NCBI RefSeq assembly: GCF_001465795.2
Contig: NZ_CP013659.2
Location: 62,001 to 126,000 of the forward strand
Reading direction: 5' to 3'
DNA length: 64,000 bases
Source: Planococcus rifietoensis
Lineage (GTDB): Bacteria > Bacillota > Bacilli > Bacillales_A > Planococcaceae
Below the pieces are notes generated by a model. That model saw only the letters and a list, made by a program, of their open reading frames with translations, was not told the origin of the DNA and searched no databases. Position 1 is the stretch's first letter; each line of letters begins with the position of its first letter. This document shows positions 16,634 through 24,988 of the stretch, piece by piece. The translations under genes were made by a program, and so were the position numbers.

Positions 16634-18283
16634 ATGTTCAAGAAAGTGATACTGTACACAAACCGTTTGGATGAAATGAAAGGGTTTTACGAATACCAGT
16701 TGGGCTTCCGGATTGTTGAAGAAGACGACACCAGCTTTGCGCTTTCAATCGGCACGTCCGTTTTGGAATTCCGCCAGTCGGACAGTGCGTCTTTTTACCA
16801 TTATGCAATCAATATTCCAGGCAACCAATTCAGTTTGGCCAAATTCTGGGCGCGTGCGCGCGTTGAGCTGAACCGCCAGGAAGGCATGGACGAAATTTAT
16901 TATTCGAATTTCAATTCCGATGCCTTCTATTTTCAGGATCCTGCCGGCAATATCGTTGAGTTTATCGGACGCCGCCACGTCGACATCATGGATGATTTCA
17001 CAATCGATTCCTTACTCGACATCAGTGAAGTCGGCATCGTTTCGCCATATGTCAAGGAAGTGGGCGAGTCATTGGAACGGATGGAAATTCCCGTACGCGG
17101 CAATAAAGGGATCGATCCGACAACGCTGAATTTTCTCGGCAAAGATCCCCATTTTCTGGTGCTCGTACCGCCAAAACGTACGTGGTTCTTCTCCAAGCTG
17201 AAAAGTGAAACGCATCCCCTGGCAATCGAACTTACGGACGGACGGATGATCGAGATCGATGCGGAAGGGCATATGGTGCAAAAGCAAGCAGATAATCCGG
17301 TTTCCGACTTAATGGAATCGGCCTCATTTTCAGGGACTGCACATATGGCCGGCAATGAAAATTGGTCGCTTGCCAAAGGATTCGCGAACCGTGCGGATGA
17401 ACGGCCGATTGCTGTCGACAGCCGCTTCGGCATCGCGTCCGGCAGCAAGATCTTTACAGCTGTCGCTGTGTTGCAATTGGTGGAGCAAAACAAGCTCGAA
17501 CTTTCAGCGAAGCTGTCAGAGCTATTGCCGAAGACCTTCCCGAATTTCAACGCGACGGTTCACCAACTGTTGTGCCATACATCAGGCCTTCCTGATTACT
17601 TCGACGAAGAGGCGATGGATGACTTCGAACAATTATGGCAAGAGACTCCGATGTACCGGATGGAGACGCCAGCTGATTTTGTACCATTGTTCCGCGACTT
17701 GCCACCTGTCGAAGAACCGGGGACACGTTTCCGATATAATAATGCGGGCTATATCGCACTCGGCCTGATCATCGAGCAAGTGACTGGCGAAGAATTCGCC
17801 GATTACGTCGAGCGGGAAGTGTTGGCGAAAGCGGATATGTCGGACTCGGGTTATTTCCGCCTGGATCGTTTGCCGAAAAATACGGCGTATGGATATATTG
17901 AGGAAGACGGCTCTTGGCGCACGAACCAATACGCGATTCCAGTTCGCGGTGGAGCGGACGGAGGCGCCTTCGTCACGGCAGGCGATATGGCGAAGTTCTG
18001 GAACCGGTTGATGGATGGGACTTTATTGTCTGAAGAGATGAAAAATCGCCTGCTGACGGTCCAGGCGCAACAAGGTGACGAAGCTTACGGCTACGGTGTG
18101 TGGATTGAGGAGCAAGAAGGAGTAGCGGTGAAGTATCATGTAATGGGGTACGACCCTGGCGTGAATTTCCATTCGGGCTATTATCCCCAGCAAAAATCCA
18201 TCGTTACTGTATTGTCAAATGCCGGGGAAGGCGCGTATGATATAGTGAAAGCCATTGAACGCGAGAAAAAACTGAGAGGGTGA
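16634..18283 (+). CDS. VOC (glyoxalase-fold) and serine beta-lactamase-fold fusion protein
   Basis: 549 residues in one frame with no internal break. Residues 1-115 are a VOC module ending in FQDPAGNIVEFIGRR; residues about 116-210 look like a second, weaker VOC half. From about 230 to the end it is a class C beta-lactamase/PBP4*-type serine hydrolase with all three active-site motifs: S269-G-S-K272 (SxxK), Y368-N-N370 (YxN) and H513-S-G515 (K/HxG). No signal peptide or membrane helix is seen, so the hydrolase would act in the cytoplasm, unlike usual relatives. ATG 16634 follows GAGGTGAGG. A tiny membrane ORF is coupled to its stop. The substrate is unknown. Confidence 0.85.
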   Translation: MFKKVILYTNRLDEMKGFYEYQLGFRIVEEDDTSFALSIGTSVLEFRQSDSASFYHYAINIPGNQFSLAKFWARARVELNRQEGMDEIYYSNFNSDAFYFQDPAGNIVEFIGRRHVDIMDDFTIDSLLDISEVGIVSPYVKEVGESLERMEIPVRGNKGIDPTTLNFLGKDPHFLVLVPPKRTWFFSKLKSETHPLAIELTDGRMIEIDAEGHMVQKQADNPVSDLMESASFSGTAHMAGNENWSLAKGFANRADERPIAVDSRFGIASGSKIFTAVAVLQLVEQNKLELSAKLSELLPKTFPNFNATVHQLLCHTSGLPDYFDEEAMDDFEQLWQETPMYRMETPADFVPLFRDLPPVEEPGTRFRYNNAGYIALGLIIEQVTGEEFADYVEREVLAKADMSDSGYFRLDRLPKNTAYGYIEEDGSWRTNQYAIPVRGGADGGAFVTAGDMAKFWNRLMDGTLLSEEMKNRLLTVQAQQGDEAYGYGVWIEEQEGVAVKYHVMGYDPGVNFHSGYYPQQKSIVTVLSNAGEGAYDIVKAIEREKKLRG

Positions 18284-18287
18284 GTCG

Positions 18288-18386
18288 ATGGACGGAAAAA
18301 AACTGGCCATGAGCGTAGTGGTCGGAACGCTCCTGTTGGTCGCGATCATTTTCCTGGTCTTCCAATTGTATTTCATCATGAATTAA
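18288..18386 (+). CDS. Small single-pass membrane peptide (32 residues)
   Basis: The ATG lies 5 bp after the stop of the fusion gene, with GAGAGGGTGAG spanning that stop as ribosome site. The product MDGKKLAMSVVVGTLLLV and onward is one hydrophobic helix with a short Lys-containing head and ends FIMN. A terminator follows at once. Spacing, ribosome site and terminator make a real small gene plausible; the function is unknown. Confidence 0.55.
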   Translation: MDGKKLAMSVVVGTLLLVAIIFLVFQLYFIMN

Positions 18387-18387
18387 A

Positions 18388-18413
18388 AAAAGCTGCCATT
18401 GGGCAGCTTTTTT
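18388..18413 (+). terminator. Rho-independent terminator
   Basis: AAGCTGCC and GGCAGCTT with an ATTG loop, followed by a T run. Ends the fusion-gene unit. Confidence 0.88.
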
Positions 18414-18439
18414 CTTTGTGACTGATGAAATAAGGGAGG

Positions 18440-18760
18440 GAAGTGAGTGGAGAAAGCTTGTACTATTCGACTGCGTTGCAGGAAGCTCGCAGGGTGCGGG
18501 TCATGCAGCTGATGCGAAAGGAACTGTTAGTTAGAAAGAAGAGATTTGAAAAGCTTCCGCTTTTCGACTGCGTTGCAGGGGAGCTGCTTGCCGTGGGGCG
18601 GGTGTTGAGCCAACGTGCCAAAAGCGCGGCACGTTTGTCTCGCCAGCCCGCGCGGTCCCACAGGCGTCAGCCCCCCTTCCACTCCGTCTCTAGTTTTAGA
18701 AGGAAGAGAATTTCTTCTATCCGCTCGACTGAAAATGTGGAAATGCTTCATGCTTTGTAG
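18440..18760. repeat. Dispersed repeat alpha, copy 1
   Basis: Shares long near-identical stretches with 53369-53701 on the same strand. These include GTCATGCAGCTGATGCG, a segment ending AAAGCTTCCGCTTTTCGAC, and a GC-rich part around GCCGTGGGGCGGGTGTTGAG. Inside lies a perfect hairpin, AACGTGCC (18612-18619) with GGCACGTT (18628-18635). No convincing ORF. Part of the gene-free region 18414-19329. Confidence 0.8.
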
Positions 18761-18840
18761 CTCATATCATTTGGAACAAGAGAAGGCGATAGTGAGTACT
18801 AGTTTCACCACAAGCTTCTTAACTCAAATGCTATAGGACT

Positions 18841-19090
18841 AGATGCTTCATCGCAGGAAGCGATTTCCCCGCTAGCTGGCAACTAGTTACAGAAGCAGAA
18901 CTGACTAAACGCATCCGAATCAATGGAATTTCTCAGTCGGCCAGCGTAAGGGGGTGAGCCGACGCAATAAGACAGGTGCTTTTCCTGGCTTGTTGCCAAA
19001 GGCCAACCCAAAGCCGGGCGGCGACTACCAAGGTGAATCCTGAATCGAATGCAGAAACACTTCGACACGCAAACCCTAGCTATCTTCACT
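18841..19090. repeat. Dispersed repeat beta, copy 1 (full unit)
   Basis: About 250 bp shared with 53779-54024 and, without the middle hairpin, with 19099-19289. Landmarks in order: GGAAGCGATTTCCCCGCTAG, CCGGCAACT-like box, CTCAG, a 13-bp hairpin (18964-18976 with 18984-18996), AAGGCCAACCCAAAGC, then CACTTCGACACGCAAACCC. Structure rather than coding seems conserved. Confidence 0.8.
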
Positions 19091-19098
19091 TCTGTTCT

Positions 19099-19289
19099 AT
19101 TCGGGAAGCGATTTCCCCGCTAGCCGGCAACTGAATACAAAAAGAAAGCTATATAAACTAGCATCATTCAATAAAATCTCTCAGCCGCCCAGCGCCAAAG
19201 GCCAACCCAAAGCAGGGCGGCGAATACTAAAGCGACGCTTATATCAATACGCCGGAACATTTCCATACACAAAAACTCGCTATCTCACC
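19099..19289. repeat. Dispersed repeat beta, copy 2 (short unit)
   Basis: Follows copy 1 directly in the same orientation. It keeps the GGAAGCGATTTCCCCGCTAG head and the AAGGCCAACCCAAAGC box but lacks the internal 13-bp hairpin. GCCGCCC and GGGCGGC can pair around that box. More diverged at its right end. Confidence 0.75.
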
Positions 19290-19329
19290 TAAAGAACGCG
19301 CTTCATTGCATGCATATATTTTTAGACAA

Positions 19330-19362
19330 TAAAAAATGGACTCTTCCGAAGAAGAGTCCATT
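19330..19362 (-). terminator. Terminator of the cold shock gene
   Basis: ATGGACTCTTC pairs with GAAGAGTCCAT; on the minus strand it is followed by six T. Confidence 0.88.
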
Positions 19363-19379
19363 GAAAGTTTAAGGGTTAA

Positions 19380-19580
19380 TTAAGCTTTTGATACGTTAGT
19401 AGCTTGAAGACCGCGTTGGCCTTGCTCGATGTCAAAAGTAACTTCTTGACCTTCGTCAAGAGTTTTGAATCCTTCGCTTTGGATAGCTGAGAAGTGTACG
19501 AATACGTCGTCTCCGCCTTCGCGCTCGATGAAGCCGAATCCTTTTTCTGAGTTAAACCATTTTACTTTACCTTGTTCCAT
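19380..19580 (-). CDS. csp: Cold shock protein (CspA/CspB family)
   Basis: 66 residues, a single cold shock domain with both RNA-binding motifs: KGFGFIERE (RNP1) and VFVHFSAI (RNP2), starting [17 protein letters not shown]. Such proteins bind single-stranded RNA and DNA and act as RNA chaperones. A longer open frame extends upstream, but ATG 19580 has GAGGAGGAA just ahead and gives the standard family length. About 200 bp of A/T-rich sequence before it could be the long 5' leader usual for csp genes. Confidence 0.95.
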   Translation of the reverse strand: MEQGKVKWFNSEKGFGFIEREGGDDVFVHFSAIQSEGFKTLDEGQEVTFDIEQGQRGLQATNVSKA

Positions 19581-19794
19581 GTGTGTTTCCTCCTCGTATG
19601 CTAATGCATACATTGTATTACTATCCTTGCTCAAATCCTTCAGATAAAATCTGATACTTAATGAAAAGCCATCGAACAAAAATAATTCTTCCTTAGAATA
19701 GCACGGTACTATTTGAAATGCAAGGATTAAGTTCGGTTGCTTCTTTTTCCCGCCATTCGTTATAGTTGAATGAAGAGGGATAGGAGGGGGATCG

Positions 19795-20316
19795 ATGCAG
19801 CGGATTATGGTGATCGGTGTGTCAGCTGGAGCTGGCAAATCAACGTTTGCAAGACGTTTAGGAAAAGTGGCTAATCTGCCGGTGCATCATTTGGATGCGT
19901 ATTACTGGAAGCCGGGCTGGGTTGAAGCAGAGGAAAAAGAATTTCAGCACAAGCAACAGGAGCTAGCGGACGAGCCGCGCTGGATCATGGAAGGGAACTA
20001 TAATAGCACGGCCGCTATCCGCTTGGCAGCTTGCGATGCCCTTATCCAATTGCAGCTTCCACTGTGGCGCTGTTTATGGCGGGTATTGAAAAGGCGCATT
20101 CAATACCGTAAACAAGCTAGGCCGGATATGGCGCCAGGATGTCCTGAAAAGCTGGATTACGAGTTTTTGAAGTTTATTGTGACGACCTATCACGAGCGGC
20201 AAAAATCGCAACACCATTTAATAGAAGAATTTATTAGGAAGTATCCTGAAAAACAGGTGTATATCCTCCGTACACAAAAGGAAATTGAGGCTTTTTTGGA
20301 ACAGGTCGGTAAATAG
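19795..20316 (+). CDS. P-loop nucleotide kinase-like protein (FlaR/adenylate kinase-related)
   Basis: 173 residues. The Walker A motif [10 protein letters not shown] is at residues 8-17, with [12 protein letters not shown] and WIMEGNYN typical of the proteins annotated as FlaR or topology modulation proteins, which resemble adenylate and shikimate kinases. The substrate is not known, and the topology role is an old label with little support. AGGAGGGGG lies just ahead of the ATG. Stands alone. Confidence 0.82.
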   Translation: MQRIMVIGVSAGAGKSTFARRLGKVANLPVHHLDAYYWKPGWVEAEEKEFQHKQQELADEPRWIMEGNYNSTAAIRLAACDALIQLQLPLWRCLWRVLKRRIQYRKQARPDMAPGCPEKLDYEFLKFIVTTYHERQKSQHHLIEEFIRKYPEKQVYILRTQKEIEAFLEQVGK

Positions 20317-20408
20317 TTTCAATTTTACAGTCAATTGAAAAAACTTGGAGACGATGGATAGGGAACATGGTATTCTGATAGTACGAAAGAAACGAGGGGG
20401 AATGGGCT

Positions 20409-21125
20409 TTGAAAGACCGCCTATATGAAGGTACACTGACCAATGTGCGTATGCACAAACAGGTGCCAATGTATATGAAGCGCCTGTACCTGGAGGATTT
20501 GGCTGAAATCGAACGGGTTCAGCAAACGGTTATCGACTCGCTGCCAGAGAAAAATACGTTGCAGCCGTTGTCGACTGAAGAATTTCTGTTTATTTTGCAG
20601 CATAACGGGCTGATTGTCGGGGCTTTTGTAGAAGGAGAGCTAGTGGCTTTTCGGGCACTACTCGTTCCGGAAATTGACGAGGAGCATCTTGGGCGCGATA
20701 TCGGGCTTTCTGAAGAAGAGCTTGGCAACATGATTTATCAGGAAATTTCGGCTGTCGCTCCCGATTACCGTGGAAACCGCCTTCAGCAGAAGTTGGCCGA
20801 AGTGGTCATGAAGGAATTGAAGAAACTGGAGAAAAAATTCCGCTACGTGGCCTGCACAGTGGCACCGATGAATATCCCGAGCCTGAAAGATAAATTTACG
20901 CAGCACATGCACATCGCTGCGCTAAAGAAGAAGTACGACGGCTTGGAACGCTATATCCTTGTAAAAGATCTCGAACAGCCAAATGCAGATTACGGCAATC
21001 AAGTCACGGCACCGATCGACGATCTACAAAAACAGCAAGAATTACTAAATGAAGGATATGTTGGAATCGGCTTCCAGATGGTCAAAGGCTTTCATGCGCT
21101 GCAATTTGCCAAACCTCTTAGTTGA
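20409..21125 (+). CDS. GNAT-like acetyltransferase (238 residues)
   Basis: A GNAT domain lies at about residues 20-190: EISAVAPDYRGNRLQQKLAEVV is the strand and acetyl-CoA loop, and VAPMNIPSLKDKFTQHM resembles the distal GNAT part. About 50 further residues follow. TTG 20409 is used with GAGGGGG about 9 bp upstream; ATG 20451 is the alternative. The MurE-like ligase gene starts 105 bp downstream on the same strand, so a shared role is possible but unproven. Confidence 0.75.
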   Translation: MKDRLYEGTLTNVRMHKQVPMYMKRLYLEDLAEIERVQQTVIDSLPEKNTLQPLSTEEFLFILQHNGLIVGAFVEGELVAFRALLVPEIDEEHLGRDIGLSEEELGNMIYQEISAVAPDYRGNRLQQKLAEVVMKELKKLEKKFRYVACTVAPMNIPSLKDKFTQHMHIAALKKKYDGLERYILVKDLEQPNADYGNQVTAPIDDLQKQQELLNEGYVGIGFQMVKGFHALQFAKPLS

Positions 21126-21230
21126 TCGGTAATTTTTTTTAAAAAGCGACTCGAATTGTGGAACACTCCAGCGCTTTCCTGTAAAATTATCAGAAATTCA
21201 CATAAATTTATCTTCAAGAGGAGTTACGAT

Positions 21231-22730
21231 ATGAAGTTGCAATTTGCACAAATCCCCGGGGTACGCATATTAAAATCATTCGGGCCAGAGTCAGTGGACA
21301 TCCAAGCGATTGTCTATAACTCTTCGGCTGCACGGAATGGTTCTGCATTTTTTTGCGTCATCGGGGAAAATACAGACGGACATCTATACATAGAGCCTGC
21401 CATCGAAAACGGTGCGCAGGCGATTATCGGCTCCAACGAGGAAATTCTATCCCATCAAGCCAAGCTTTATCCTTCTGTCAGCTTTGTGTTGGTGGCGGAT
21501 GTGCGCAATGCACTCGCACACACCTCAGATTTCTTTTTCGGCTCGCCGCAGCATGATTTGTTTAAAATCGGCGTGACGGGAACAAATGGCAAGACTACAA
21601 CGGCTACCTATGCCCGCAATTTATTCAATTTGCTGGGAACACCTTGTGGATTTATCGGCACAACGGGCGTCGAGACAGCTCAAGGCAAAGTGCCGTTTGA
21701 GAAAAGTACGCCAACCACGCCAATCGCTTCAGACATCCACCAGATTTTCTCCATGCTGGTCGATGCCGACACGCAGGCAGTGGCGATGGAAGTGTCTTCG
21801 ACTGCGTTGGATCAGCAGCGGGTGGAAGGAATCGTTTTCGATGTAGCCATCCATACGAATTTATCCGAGGAGCACCTCGAGTATCATAAAACTTTTGAGC
21901 ATTACCGGGAGTCCAAGTTGAAGTTGTTTGAACGTGCGAAAGCAGCTGTCGTCAATCTTGACGATCCCGGTTTAAGCGGGGGCATTTTAGCAGTGGCGGA
22001 TTATCCGGTGCTGAGCTATAGCCAAGATCCGTCGAGCGGCGCTGACCTGATCTGGGGAAATTACAGCGCATCTGCACAAGGCATGCGCTTTGAGTTGAAT
22101 TATAGAGGTGATATCCGGATCATTGAAGCTCCGCTATTTGGCGACTACAATGCCGCGAATTTGACGGCGGCGATTGCGACTGCCTTACACGCAGGGCATT
22201 CAATCGACCAAATCATTGCGGTCTTGCCGAATATGCCTCAAGTAGAAGGGCGTTTTCAAGTGATCAGAGGCCCTGAAGAACGGACCATCATTTTGGATTA
22301 TGCCCATACGCCAGTCGCGATCGATGCGGTCTTGACGGAAGCCCGTAAATTGCCCCATCGCCGCCTGATTGCACTGATTGCCGGAATCGGTATCCGGGAT
22401 TTTGCCAAGATGCCGAAAATGGCAAAAGCGTCTGAAGGGAAAGCAGATGTCTTGGTCGTTACAGTTGACCATCCGGGTTACAACGATCCGGAAGAAGTTG
22501 TTTCGGAAGTGATCAAGGGCTTCAGTGTCCCGTACATGCAAAAAGTGCTGAAGGCGCCAACGCGCAAACAGGCAGTGGAAAAAGCGCTCGCGGAAAGCGG
22601 GCCGGAAGACATCATCTTGCTGTCGAGCGGCTGTATCAACGGCGCCCAGATTATTAAAGGGGAACATATCCCGCATTCAGATGAAGCGATAATCGAAGCG
22701 TTTTTCTCGAGCAAAACCGGGGGATTTTAG
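21231..22730 (+). CDS. MurE-like Mur ligase (divergent, outside a cell-wall cluster)
   Basis: 499 residues with the three Mur ligase domains. The ATP loop GVTGTNGKTTTATYARNLF is near residue 115, STPTTPIASDI and AMEVSSTALDQQRV follow, and YRESKLKLF holds the lysine that is carbamylated in MurE. Family enzymes join an amino acid to a UDP-MurNAc peptide. The amino-acid-selecting motif, DNPR in DAP enzymes and DNPA in Staphylococcus aureus, reads D413-H-P-G here, and the usual GGDRD-type motif is GIGIRDFAKMPKM. It is therefore a diverged paralogue whose substrate may differ. ATG 21231 has AGAGGAG upstream. Confidence 0.82.
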   Translation: MKLQFAQIPGVRILKSFGPESVDIQAIVYNSSAARNGSAFFCVIGENTDGHLYIEPAIENGAQAIIGSNEEILSHQAKLYPSVSFVLVADVRNALAHTSDFFFGSPQHDLFKIGVTGTNGKTTTATYARNLFNLLGTPCGFIGTTGVETAQGKVPFEKSTPTTPIASDIHQIFSMLVDADTQAVAMEVSSTALDQQRVEGIVFDVAIHTNLSEEHLEYHKTFEHYRESKLKLFERAKAAVVNLDDPGLSGGILAVADYPVLSYSQDPSSGADLIWGNYSASAQGMRFELNYRGDIRIIEAPLFGDYNAANLTAAIATALHAGHSIDQIIAVLPNMPQVEGRFQVIRGPEERTIILDYAHTPVAIDAVLTEARKLPHRRLIALIAGIGIRDFAKMPKMAKASEGKADVLVVTVDHPGYNDPEEVVSEVIKGFSVPYMQKVLKAPTRKQAVEKALAESGPEDIILLSSGCINGAQIIKGEHIPHSDEAIIEAFFSSKTGGF

Positions 22731-22810
22731 CGGCGAGGGTCGCTTTTTTCGGGTGGAATGTGTTTAATAGAAGAGAAGCTAATTAAAGACTAAGAATTGG
22801 AGTGAATGGA

Positions 22811-24193
22811 ATGCAGTATCGTACAGAAAAAGACACGATCGGTGAAATTCAAGTTGAAGCTGACAAAATGTGGGGCGCGCAAACTCAGCGCAGCGTCCAA
22901 AACTTTGCCATCGGAACAGAACGTATGCCCCATGAAGTGGTCATGGCATTTGCTCAATTGAAAAAAGCGACAGCTAAAGCGAACCACAAGCTCGGCAAGA
23001 TGTCTGACGCAAAAATGCGCGCCATCGAAACAGCTGCGAACGAAGTGATCGAAGGCAAATGGAACGACCATTTCCCGCTCGTCGTTTGGCAGACAGGAAG
23101 CGGCACGCAGTCCAATATGAACATGAACGAAGTATTGGCACGCCGCGGAAACGAAATTTTGGCGGAACAGGGATCGGATGAAAAACTTCACCCGAACGAT
23201 GATGTCAATATGTCCCAAAGCTCGAATGATACATACCCGACGGCGATGCACGTTGCGGGCGTTCTAGCGGTTACGGAGCAATTGATTCCAGCGGTCCAGA
23301 AGTTGAAAGCGACGTTGGATGAAAAAGCGAAGAAATTCGACGACGTCATCAAAATCGGCCGCACACACTTGCAAGATGCTACACCGCTGACATTGGGCCA
23401 AGAGATTAGCGGCTGGCGCCATATGTTGGAGAAAAGCGAGCGCATGATCAAAGAAAGCGTCGAGCATATGCGTGAACTTGCGATCGGCGGAACAGCTGTC
23501 GGAACGGGCATCAACGCAGACCCGAAATTCGGCGGCTATGTTGCGGAATTCATCGCAGAAGCGGTCGGCACGGAGTTCACTTCAGCGGAAAATAAATTCC
23601 ATGCACTGACAAGCCACGATGAAATGGTTTATGTGCACGGTGCGGTCAAAGCGCTTGCGGCGGATGCGATGAAGATTGCCAACGACGTACGCTGGCTCGC
23701 AAGCGGTCCGCGCAGCGGCATCGGCGAAATCACGATTCCGGCAAATGAGCCGGGCAGCTCGATCATGCCGGGGAAAGTCAACCCGACGCAAAGCGAAGCC
23801 TTGACGATGGTATCGGCCCAGGTCATGGGCAACGACGCTGCGATCGGATTTGCAGCAAGCCAGGGGAACTTTGAACTCAACGTCTTCAAACCGGTCATTG
23901 CATACAATTTCCTGCAATCGGTCCGCCTGTTGACGGATTCACTTGTTTCTTTCAACGATAATTGTGCAATCGGCATCGAAGCGAACTTGGACGTCATCGA
24001 AAACCACGTGAAGAATTCCTTGATGCTCGTCACTTCGCTCAACCCGCATATCGGCTACGAAAAAGCGGCAGCGATTGCTAAACAAGCACATAACGAAGGT
24101 ACGACGCTGAAAGAATCAGCAGTTAAGAGCGGCCATTTAACGGCGGAGCAATTCGACGAATGGGTTCGCCCGGAGAATATGGTAGGAAAATAA
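22811..24193 (+). CDS. fumC: Class II fumarate hydratase
   Basis: 460 residues. The superfamily signature [11 protein letters not shown] is present, as are [14 protein letters not shown] and [11 protein letters not shown]. FumC interconverts fumarate and malate in the citric acid cycle without an iron-sulfur cluster. ATG 22811 is preferred over GTG 22802 because GGAG ends at 22802. Monocistronic, with its own terminator. Confidence 0.95.
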   Translation: MQYRTEKDTIGEIQVEADKMWGAQTQRSVQNFAIGTERMPHEVVMAFAQLKKATAKANHKLGKMSDAKMRAIETAANEVIEGKWNDHFPLVVWQTGSGTQSNMNMNEVLARRGNEILAEQGSDEKLHPNDDVNMSQSSNDTYPTAMHVAGVLAVTEQLIPAVQKLKATLDEKAKKFDDVIKIGRTHLQDATPLTLGQEISGWRHMLEKSERMIKESVEHMRELAIGGTAVGTGINADPKFGGYVAEFIAEAVGTEFTSAENKFHALTSHDEMVYVHGAVKALAADAMKIANDVRWLASGPRSGIGEITIPANEPGSSIMPGKVNPTQSEALTMVSAQVMGNDAAIGFAASQGNFELNVFKPVIAYNFLQSVRLLTDSLVSFNDNCAIGIEANLDVIENHVKNSLMLVTSLNPHIGYEKAAAIAKQAHNEGTTLKESAVKSGHLTAEQFDEWVRPENMVGK

Positions 24194-24197
24194 TGCA

Positions 24198-24228
24198 AAC
24201 AGCCGGGATTTTCCCGGCTGTTTTTTTT
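24198..24228 (+). terminator. Rho-independent terminator after fumC
   Basis: ACAGCCGGGA pairs with TCCCGGCTGT, followed by eight T. Confidence 0.92.
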
Positions 24229-24319
24229 GTGGAACAAGGAGTTTGGCGGCAGGAAATAGAAGTAGAGGGAACAAGGAAATGAAAAAGTAAGACACAAGAA
24301 ATTACAGAAGAGGTGCAGT

Positions 24320-24982
24320 ATGCAAAAACCATTTATTACATCATGGAGCGGTGGCAAAGACTCCGCTTTAGCATTTTACCGCGCGGTTCAGCAAGGGCAT
24401 GTGCCGATTGCGTTGTTCACCATGTTTGAAGAAGACGGAGAACGCTCGAAATCCCATGGGCTGAAAAAGCAGATCTTGGAAGCACAAGCGGAACGGATGG
24501 GCTTGCCTTTAGTGATCGGGCAAGCCGACTGGTCAGGATATGAAAAAGAATTTATTCGCCACTTGCAGCATTTCAAGGAACAAGGCATCGAAATGGGTGT
24601 GTACGGGGATATTGACCTGCAGGATCATCTTGATTGGGTTGAAAAGGTCAGCAAACAGGCAGAACTTGATGTCTTGCATCCCTTATGGCAAGAAGCCCGC
24701 CGCTCACTGTTGGAAGAACTGGTCGAAGAAGAGTTTAAAGCCGTCATTACAGTGGTGGATACTGCGCGTGTCGGGGAGGAGTTTCTCGGACGTGCTTTCA
24801 CCCGTGAGCTGATTGAAGAACTCGAGGCACTCGGCATCGATGCTTGCGGAGAGGAAGGGGAATTCCATACCACATTGGTGGACGGCCCGATTTTTGTTGA
24901 ACCGTTGCCAGTGGAGTTCGGAGATATCGTGCGCAACGGGCAATACGCAATGCTTGAAGTGAAACTTCAAACAGGGGAGTGA
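24320..24982 (+). CDS. Dph6-related ATP pyrophosphatase
   Basis: 220 residues. The PP-loop SWSGGKDSALAFYRA is at residues 8-22, and CGEEGEFHTTLVDGPIF is the second family motif. The eukaryotic and archaeal relative Dph6 makes the amide of diphthamide on EF-2, a modification bacteria lack, so the target of bacterial members must be something else. It is followed by a tandem GNAT gene 6 bp downstream, probably the same operon. AGAGGTG precedes the ATG. Confidence 0.85.
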   Translation: MQKPFITSWSGGKDSALAFYRAVQQGHVPIALFTMFEEDGERSKSHGLKKQILEAQAERMGLPLVIGQADWSGYEKEFIRHLQHFKEQGIEMGVYGDIDLQDHLDWVEKVSKQAELDVLHPLWQEARRSLLEELVEEEFKAVITVVDTARVGEEFLGRAFTRELIEELEALGIDACGEEGEFHTTLVDGPIFVEPLPVEFGDIVRNGQYAMLEVKLQTGE

Positions 24983-24988
24983 TCGAAT

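Noticed and set aside
18443..18760. Open frame of 105 codons with a similar frame at 53331-53546
   Set aside because: The likeness comes from the alpha repeat itself; lengths, ends and frames differ between copies, there is no proper ribosome site and the sequence is dominated by hairpins.
18853..18885. Resemblance of the CCGGCAACT box in the beta repeat to part of a SAM riboswitch
   Set aside because: Other conserved parts of the S-box are missing, no gene follows in the right place and the element occurs in tandem.
18883..19089. Minus-strand frames at 18883-19089 and 53843-54025 with near-identical starts (ARVCVSKCFCIRF)
   Set aside because: Both lie in beta repeats; they diverge after a shift in the middle, the short beta copy does not keep the frame and no ribosome site is seen.
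18841..19289. Possible CRISPR array
   Set aside because: Repeat units are about 190-250 bp, only two per site and diverged; no cas genes.
19581..19838. Upstream extension of the cold shock protein to 152 residues
   Set aside because: Cold shock proteins of this type are 65-70 residues; the ATG at 19580 has a strong ribosome site, and the extension has no domain.
22200..22676. Long minus-strand frames opposite murE-like, fumC, ABC and acyl-CoA synthetase genes
   Set aside because: They are shadows of well-supported genes on the other strand and lack ribosome sites and recognisable domains.
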